Shown: positions 57,257 through 64,000 of the stretch, piece after piece | How positions within the stretch are numbered: position 1 is the stretch's first letter | How the letters are laid out: the number at the start of each line of letters is the position of its first letter | From: Bimastos eiseni | Lineage: Eukaryota > Annelida > Clitellata > Crassiclitellata > Lumbricidae | Reading direction: 5' to 3' | Length of the DNA: 64,000 bases | Assembly (NCBI GenBank): GCA_959347315.1 | Contig: OY365812.1 | Location: 1,501,185-1,565,184, forward strand | Made by a program: the position numbers and the translations under genes | The notes under the pieces: generated by a model | The model's input: the letters and a program-made list of their open reading frames with translations, nothing else | Database searches by the model: none | Told to the model about the DNA's origin: nothing

Positions 57257-58227
57257 TTATATTGTTGTTGGATTGTTACTTGGCTTTCTGTTTCATTTGA
57301 CAAAAGTATCTTGAGCAACCATTCTTTTAAGCAATGCAGAATAGGCCTACATGTTGTAAGAACACCCTGATTGATTTGGTTAACTGGTAATTCATCATGA
57401 TTCATCAATAATTAATGTTTGGTTTATCCTATCAAAATTGACAAGAAATGTATTCAAGATACAGCAGTGCTGGTTAGTGTTCTTTTCAACCATGATCTTG
57501 TGCAAACAACTTCTCAACTGTATGAAGTTGCGGCAAACTTGTCTCTGAGTTCTCGGCCATGAAGAAATCTTGACCCCTTTCGAATGTATACAGTGCATTT
57601 TTAGAGCCACACAAAAGCAATGTTATAAGTATATCTAACAGATCTAAAAGGGTGCAGATTCAGATTAGCTAAAAATATTTTCTCAGCTATTTTGTTGCAG
57701 CAGTAATTTCACACGGAATAATCTTCCATTATATTGCCAAAAAACTTGAGGACAGAACAAACAGGTTCGAGTACAGCTTGCAATACTCGAACCCTAATTC
57801 AACCTAAATTAATCACCCAAACAGCATGCATGTAATTATTTGCTGATACCCGTGTAGGCCCTACAATGGTCCAGTATGGGCATTGCATGAAATTAACTGC
57901 ATCAGCACATTCTGCAAAACCAACAAATTTTAAGACATCTTGATGAACATGCTTTAACCATTGTTTTAGCAAATTTAATAAACAATTAAAAAAGCTAACA
58001 ATAGACTTACACTAAGCACTTTGCTCTTACTGTTAGAGTTTTCCTACTACTATACAATCAGAACCAAATTCAAGCATTACCAATCAAAGCAACAAGGTGA
58101 GTACTAGAAAAATCCATCACTCTGTCTTGATTCTTTAAAGAAAAACAGTGGGCCAAAGTGCAACAAATGCGCCGGCAGTTTCTAACAATAATCAATTCGT
58201 TCAAACACCCTTATACTCGTTTTCTAT

Positions 58228-59791
58228 TCAGTCCTGTTCCACATGATCCGATTCATCATCATCATCGTCCGAGCTACCCTGTTCATCGCTGCTTCCATCG
58301 CCTGTACTGCCCGATCCTTCACTGCTCATGGAATCATCGAAATCATATCGAGGCTCTGCGACACCAGGATATGGAACGTTGACTTTCTCTTCGACAAATT
58401 TCTCAAATTGCTCTTTGCATTCGACAGTTGCTTTCTCCACTTTCTTCAGCCTCTTCCTATTTCTTCTGTCTTGCTTAAGTCTCTTCTTAGGTGGACAACT
58501 GCCTGTGTGGCGCAGTACATGCCTCTTCATGTGATGATTCAGCCGAAACTTCCGTGAGCAGATGTCGCACTGGAAACGTTTCTCGCCTGTGTGCAACGAC
58601 TTGTGCAGCATGTAATTTCCGGCCTGCGTAAACCGCTTTCCACAGACTTCACATCCGTACGGCTTGATCCCGTTGTGGATTCGCATGTGACAACTGAGGC
58701 TGCTCATAGCAGTGAAGCCGACTCCGCACAGCGTACAGAGGCAGACTTTCTCTCCGGTGTGGACCACCATGTGCTGGCGAAGCCTATGTGGCGTGCTAAA
58801 TCGCTTGCCGCATTTCGTGCAGGGGTGATCGCTGGCTTCGATGAAAGCCTTAAACCTCTGGAACAGGCAGCAACCAGCAGGAGCAGAGCAGACGTTGTGC
58901 TGTACCTGAGGCTTTGCATGAACCAGGATGTGGTGTTTCAAGCGCGCCAACGTCTTGAACGACTTCCCACATTCGCAGCATGGGTATGGCGTCTCAGATG
59001 AGTGGAGCACCGCATGGAGTCGCAGGTTGCTTGCGGAAGTGAACAACATCTGACAGACCTGACAGGAGTACGGCTTCAGTCCCTGGTGGAGCCTCATGTG
59101 GATCTTAAGGCTTGACCGCTGCGCATATGCCTTATTGCAAATGTCACACTTGAACGCCTTTGCCTTGGTGTGTGTCACGTAATGCTGCTGGAGGTTACTC
59201 CTCGTCAAGAACACCTTCGAGCAAATCACACATGAGAAGGGCTTGTCGCCAGAGTGGAACTTCAGATGTGTCTTCAGCGCGCAGCCGGCTGTAAAGCGCT
59301 TGTCACACAGAGGGCAGGCAAATCGGCGCTCCCCGGTGTGGGTGACCCCGTGCTGAGTAAGGGTGCCCTTCGAGGCAAATGCCTTCCCACACACCTCGCA
59401 CTTGTAAGGCTTCAGACCGGTGTGCAGCGCTTCGTGCATCTCTTTCGCACGCCTCGTCGTAAATCCTTTACCGCAGTCACACTTGAAGGGTTTGTCGCCC
59501 GTATGCATGCGCATGTGGTCCCGAAGCTGTGATCTCAGGTTGAAAACCTTTCCACAGGTGGTGCACAACTCAGATCGCTGGTTGAGGTGAGCCGTGAGCA
59601 GGTGTCTCTCTAGGAGACTCCGAAGGGCGTACCGCTGCCCACACTCCTCACAGACGAACGGTCGAAGGGTGTTCCCTCGTCTGTGCTCCAGTTTGTGTCG
59701 GAGTAATTCATTGGCTTTTTCGAACCTTGAACCGCACTCATCGCAGATATAGAACGTGTTGTACTGGATTAAAGTGCTATCGGTAGCCGAC
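58228..59791 (-). CDS. Zinc-finger gene last exon: 14 fingers and acidic tail
   Basis: Acceptor TTTTTTAG at 59,792-59,793; stop TGA at 58,228-58,230; 520 codons. Fourteen C2H2 units run from YICDECGSRFEKANELLRH to FQCDICSRKFRLNHHMKRH. Linkers are mostly TGEK/TGLK types. Finger 4 reads FKCDCGKGF, with one residue between the cysteines instead of two. A 40-residue insert with extra cysteines (CSAPAGCC) separates fingers 10 and 11. The tail is basic (PKKRLKQDRRNRKRLKK), then Ser/Asp-rich. Confidence 0.96.
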
Positions 59792-60039
59792 CTAAAAAAC
59801 AAGAAATCTCTCATTGATATTCAGTCAAAATAATTTTCCAGTTGAACCTGTTTAGAAACTGAAAAAACTTTTTATAAATGCTATTATCGATATATAAATT
59901 TAACACTGAAATTCAAACTGAATTTGAGCCTTTACCTTCAATTCAAGATTTTATTCCACTGAAATTGTTTGTTTTCAAGTCCCTTATTATTCCAGTAAGT
60001 AAGTGAGTAAGGCAGAGCTGAAAGCAGCTTCACTGACAG

Positions 60040-60190
60040 TCTTACTGACAAAAGTAATTGTCGGTAGTCCTCTTCCTTGCCATCTTATCTTTCCACTGAC
60101 AGTGTATGGTCAGCATACCAAATTTCAGCCAAGCCGCGATTCGAACCCCTGCCTCTTGATTGTCAGTCCAGCATGGACCCAAACATCATC
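60040..60190 (-). repeat. SINE-like copy with B box, minus strand
   Basis: The reverse complement holds GGTTCGAATCGCGG, a tRNA B box. It sits in the intron directly after the third finger-pair exon. Confidence 0.5.
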
Positions 60191-60234
60191 AAATGCATCG
60201 ATCAATAAACAGACGCAGAAAATGAAACACGTAC

Positions 60235-60612
60235 TTATCATCCGTTGATTCGTCCAAAAGTGTCGTCTCCGGAGTAACGTCTGACATCGTCACGATCTGA
60301 CTGATAGGAATCCCGTTCACCATGTCTTCGTCCTCAGCCTTTGACTCTTCGGCACAATGCACCTTTGAATTCTCCACGACGTGCGTCAGTTTGTGCCTCT
60401 CGAGGAAACCCAGACACCTGTATGTGGAACCGCAATGGTCACACAAGAACGTTCCCTTCATCCTCCTCTCGAGGGCGTGCCTCTTCATGTGACGCTCCAG
60501 CTGCTGGGGATTGTTCCGACGCAGTCCACAGATGTCGCAAATGTTGCGTGGATTCTTAAATAGATTCTCAAAGTCCTTGTTGGTGGGACAGGCTGTCAAA
60601 GTAACCTCTTCC
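60235..60612 (-). CDS. Zinc-finger gene exon: finger pair 3
   Basis: Acceptor TGCTTATAG, donor GTACGT. Fingers NICDICGLRRNNPQQLERH and FLCDHCGSTYRCLGFLERH, then an acidic spacer with EESKAEDEDMVNG and DESTDDK. Confidence 0.9.
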
Positions 60613-61004
60613 CTATAAGCAGAAATTTTAGCGTATTTTATTGTATATTAATTAAATTTATAACGCGTGCAAGGTCACACTGAAATGTGAATCTCAGGTG
60701 CAGATAGTCAGTCACTAGAAGAAGATGCACTTAGATTTCCATAGCACATCTCCCAGTACAAACTAATCAGAGGCGCTCTAAGTGCAAAAAAGCCCGGTTG
60801 GAAAAGAAGTCCTCAGAATACGGCCTGCATATAGAAGCACTCCCACTTAGTAGCAAAGAGTGAGTCGAAGAGGGAACATAATTCCGAAGCAAAGATGCAT
60901 ACGCGTTATATAAGTATATATGTTTATTAACGGTGTTCCTTAGGTTTCATTGAGGAGAGATTCTGATGAATAAGGACAGAAATAAAATTCAGTAAATGAT
61001 GTAA

Positions 61005-61170
61005 AAGATTGGTTAGAGCGGTCGGACTGCTACGCAGAGTGTATGAGTTCGATCCTCATCCGAGCAGTCACTTGAGGAGACCTTGAGGAAGTCCTCTGTG
61101 CACAATTTCTCTGCAATATAACTGCAGTTGCACCATCGAGACAGTTGCATTGAATTGTAATATACAATTT
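61005..61170 (+). repeat. tRNA-derived SINE-like copy, family V, with A and B boxes
   Basis: A-box-like TTGGTTAGAGCGG and B-box-like GAGTTCGATCCTC, then GAGACCTTGAGGAAGTCCTC and TGCACCATCGAGAC. Lies in a zinc-finger gene intron, opposite to the gene. Confidence 0.7.
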
Positions 61171-61316
61171 CACCTGAAGTCCAAGCTGCATGATAATGGC
61201 AAATTTGATGAGTCTCCAATAATAAAAGTTTTTTACGAGGGTCAAACACCCACGCAAGCACAGTAAAATATTAGCATGCACAGAACACAAAAGATAATAC
61301 GGAGATTATGACGTAC

Positions 61317-61829
61317 CTGTTGATTTCATTAACAAGCTCATCCACTGAAGGTGTATCTGTTTCAATTCCTTCTGCAACCTCTTCGTGATTCTCTCCATTA
61401 TCACCATCCGATCTCTCATTGTCACATTTCCCATTCTTTCCACTTTTCTTCATTCCATCTTCCCAATTACACCGAGTTTCCTGCTTAATGTTCGTCACAT
61501 CATCTTGTGCACACTGATTCCTTTTCAATTCAACATCCTGTACTTGGCATTCTTTATAGTAGACTTCACTGTCCACTATGACGACCTTGTTGCCCTCCAG
61601 TCTACCAAACCATTCGCGCTTTCTCAGTGACTGCCCGTTTGATTCATGGGACAGCATGTGTTGACGAATCGCTTGGGAAGTATCAAAGACCACGCCGCAC
61701 ACTTCACACGTGTATGACTCGTTTAGGGTGGATTTCTCTGACTCGTGTGTTAACAGGTGTTTGCGTAAGTCGCTCAGTTGCTCTACTTTAAGACCACAGA
61801 TGCTGCAGACAAGAAGTTGATCATTCACT
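61317..61829 (-). CDS. Zinc-finger gene exon: finger pair 2
   Basis: Acceptor ATCTTTCAG, donor GTACGT; 513 bases. Fingers LVCSICGLKVEQLSDLRKH and YTCEVCGVVFDTSQAIRQH, then a long Asn/Asp/Glu/Lys-rich spacer ending SVDELVNEIN. Layout parallels the other finger-pair exons. Confidence 0.88.
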
Positions 61830-62017
61830 CTGAAAGATTCAACAAAATCGAACAGATGCAGTTATAATTACTGTGACTATGATCGTGATCATTAATGTTT
61901 CTATTGAATTGAGTTCATTTTTTATATGTAAACAGAACATTGTTATTTTCATCGTTGTCTTAAACCTTGTCGTTTACTACTGGAATTATTATAAAACATA
62001 ATAACTAATATAAACCA

Positions 62018-62095
62018 GCGTTTCCCAAACTGTGTTCCGCAGAACTCTAGGGTTCCGTGAATTGAAGACACTGGTTCCGCTGAAAATTTTCAGTG
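62018..62095 (+). mobile_element. hAT-like transposon end fragment
   Basis: CAGCGTTTCCCAAACTGTG, followed by TTCCGCAGAACTCTAGGG, resembles hAT terminal sequences common in animals. The opposite end was not found. Confidence 0.4.
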
Positions 62096-62599
62096 TGAAC
62101 AATGAGCTTGCAACAATTAAAAATAAATTAGGTATACAAATTTTTTCCTCAATATCTGTGTATAACAGAATATGAAAAAGAACTCATTATGTCATTTTCA
62201 TCAATATTGTACTCTTAATACTCTATTTTAGGTCTAAACTTATAATTGGCTGCATTTCCAAGCATAATATAAAATTATGTCTAGTTTTGGACAAGATTCC
62301 GCCATTTATTTTTATAGATGAAACAGCCAAAGAAGATTAGGAAAGACTGTACTAGAAAAAATGTAACAAACAACAACAATGATGTTAATAACAATTGATG
62401 GACATTTAGGGACTAAAGCAGATAATAATAATAAAAATATCCCAGAGGGATCCTGTGTAACATGGGGAAAAACCCAATTAATGGCCAATTAATGTAAATT
62501 GTGCTCTTGTGCACATTTAGAACTGATATACAGCAACCATCAAAAATCATCAAATTTTTTAGTTCCTCCCACTCCTGCTGGAGCATCGATAAGAGAGCA

Positions 62600-62680
62600 A
62601 CAATAAATTATAAATAACCACTAGAAATAATAAATTATAAATAACCACTAGAAATAATAAATTATAAATAACCACTTAAT
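62600..62680. repeat. About 27-base tandem repeat
   Basis: Three copies of AATAATAAATTATAAATAAC followed by CACTAGA, in a zinc-finger gene intron. Confidence 0.85.
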
Positions 62681-63088
62681 AATCAACAAAGCCTTTGTGC
62701 ACATTTAGAACATATAACTGATACACTAATAGGTGAATACAAGAAATCAATTACATTGCCAAACAATGAATAATGAATCCAATGTTTTGATGCCACTGGG
62801 CTCCAAGGAAATTTTTATTTAATTTACTCCACCAGATCTTGGTGAGTTCATGGATTTAAGCTGAACAAAATAGCATTACCATAAAAAAAATAGTTTGCAT
62901 ATACATCCACCATAATCCAGTGCTAAAATGCCACAGGAATGTTGACTAATGTTCCCAGTCTGATATTCCATACAATAATTGCCTGCAAAACTGTTTGTAA
63001 ATATATCTATCTGGCATAAAACAACGTTCAAACAACAATAGTCATACAATTAAATTATTTTAAAAAAAGTCATCCAGTAAACAAATAC

Positions 63089-63349
63089 CTGGGAGTTACT
63101 GTTAGGCCCTCATCATCTTTGCTTGCAATCCCAACGGGAAGACTCAAATCGTGATCAGTGCGCATGTGATCTTGCAGCTGTTGTGTCGTCACGTACTGAA
63201 GCCCACAGACGTCGCAAGTCTGCAATTTTTTAGCGTGCTTTTTTAGTTTGTGCGCGGCAAGATGCGACGGTCGCGTCAGCTCAACACCACACTCCGAACA
63301 AGGGTAGATCGTCTCAGTGAAATAGCGAGTAACGCCATCGACGATCCTC
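63089..63349 (-). CDS. Zinc-finger gene exon: finger pair 1
   Basis: Acceptor TTTTCAAG, donor GTATTT. Fingers YPCSECGVELTRPSHLAAH and TCDVCGLQYVTTQQLQDH, followed by an acidic linker. The acceptor lies about 70 bases downstream (gene direction) of a hAT-like terminal sequence. Confidence 0.85.
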
Positions 63350-63437
63350 CTTGAAAACGAAAACCACAGATTCCTTAGCAGATCCCAGAATCTGTTCATG
63401 AGGTTGAACAAGCAAAAAGGTTGAAAACCACTGAGCA
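63350..63437 (-). mobile_element. hAT-like terminus next to a splice acceptor
   Basis: The minus strand begins CAGTGGTTTTCAACCTTTTT, like hAT terminal inverted repeats, and runs to the acceptor of the first finger-pair exon at 63,350. Confidence 0.4.
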
Positions 63438-63460
63438 ACATATACACAAGTGCGCACGCG

Positions 63461-63467
<7 letters not shown>

Positions 63468-63538
<71 letters not shown>
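63468..63538. repeat. AC then TA microsatellite
   Basis: (CA)n followed by about 60 bases of (TA)n in a zinc-finger gene intron. Confidence 0.95.
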
Positions 63539-63541
<3 letters not shown>

Positions 63542-63871
63542 ACGCCACTTGCCAGATAAATTTAACAATGCCATGTACTGGTTCGTCTACCGAGCAGCGT
63601 CCCTCTGTTCACAGCGAAAATAGAGAAATAAATTTATTTGTTTTTTGCACAATAATCATTACAGAATAAAATTTCAAAATAAATGGCTTCATAATCGGTA
63701 ATGGCTATTTCAATAATCGGCTATACTCAGCATCGACAAAAATTGATAACAGTTACTATTCTAATATATTGGTACAGCAGAGGTGTACAATTACCAAAGA
63801 AGCCAATAGTTTCAACCAATGTAAACAGTGCACAATTTATTTGCTAGCAACTTAATCAAACTCTTAAGTAC

Positions 63872-64000
63872 CTGCAAATTCGGCTATAATGATTGCCTTT
63901 CAAAGTCAATGCTCTGGAATCCAGTTCACTTCCCTGCAGACCTTCCTTTTGCTCATCTCCAACATGACCTCCTTCACCAATTTTTCTACCTTGTTCAACA
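63872..64000 (-). CDS. Zinc-finger gene exon, 5' partial
   Basis: Reads off the window edge. On the minus strand the frame EQGRKIGEGGHVGDEQKEGL, then SELDSRALTLKGNHYSRICR is open to a GTACTT donor and leaves two codon bases, as the next exon requires. It has no finger and may be an N-terminal linker. Confidence 0.6.

Larger units (their letters stand above)
53241..58227. other. KIF19 / zinc-finger intergenic region
   Basis: Convergent interval between two genes. Holds several TA microsatellites (53,401-53,870), a TIR element with a 39-base minisatellite (54,038-54,356), a second TIR element (56,272-57,256) and AT-rich unique sequence. No coding frame is supported. Confidence 0.7.
61830..63088. 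other. Zinc-finger gene intron
   Basis: AT-rich, about 1.26 kb, with the hAT-like fragment (62,018) and tandem repeat (62,600) listed separately. No other structure seen. Confidence 0.6.
58228..64000 (-). other. C2H2 zinc-finger gene (3' five exons, 20 fingers)
   Basis: Five exons on the minus strand with agreeing phases give about 947 residues; the 5' end is beyond the window. Three upstream exons each carry a pair of C2H2 fingers and acidic linkers, and the last exon carries 14 more, most with HTGEKP-type linkers. The protein ends in a basic stretch and then an acidic Ser/Asp-rich tail. It is presumably a nuclear DNA-binding regulator. No KRAB, BTB or SCAN domain is seen in the part present, and I cannot assign an orthologue. 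Confidence 0.9.

Noticed and set aside
58591..59001. Plus-strand frames opposite the zinc-finger exon
   Set aside because: They are shadows of the minus-strand finger array, which has clear C2H2 residues and splice support.

Overview
The window is animal (metazoan) nuclear DNA. Genes are split by many short-exon introns with GT-AG boundaries, and the rest is AT-rich and full of micro- and minisatellites, tRNA-derived SINE-like copies and small transposon remnants. The protein families (netrin receptor UNC5, ciliary kinesin KIF19, a long C2H2 zinc-finger protein) point to a bilaterian. The repeat load and the frequent palindrome TAGGCCTA fit a marine invertebrate, but I cannot name the species.

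Layout. Bases 1-18,210 contain no exon I can support: satellites, AT-rich spacer, interspersed repeats and two GC-rich patches. From 18,211 to 27,079 (+), 13 exons with perfectly consistent phases encode 717 codons of an UNC5 receptor: two Ig domains, two thrombospondin type 1 repeats, one membrane segment, ZU5 and UPA. The signal-peptide exon and the C-terminal death domain were not found. From 31,835 to 53,240 (+) lies what looks like a complete KIF19 (kinesin-8 family) gene: 20 exons, 933 residues, start and stop in the window, one GC-AG intron and one possible 30-base microexon. From 64,000 down to 58,228 (-), the 3' part of a zinc-finger gene gives five exons and 20 C2H2 fingers; its 5' end is outside the window.

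The three genes have no obvious shared pathway. UNC5 is an axon-guidance receptor, KIF19 shortens microtubules at cilium tips, and the zinc-finger protein is probably a DNA-binding regulator.

The most unusual object is a GC-richer block of about 3.4 kb (about 38.2-41.65 kb) inside a KIF19 intron. It holds six diverged, irregularly spaced copies of a motif resembling the universally conserved segment of large-subunit rRNA that is the target of R2-type retrotransposons, mixed with small GC-stem hairpins and diverged internal duplications. Other notable structures are a 28-base-stem foldback at 23.6 kb, twin hairpins at 8.4 kb, a transposon with 29-base perfect inverted ends and internal triplication at 56.3-57.3 kb, and a second TIR element carrying a 39-base minisatellite at 54.0-54.4 kb.
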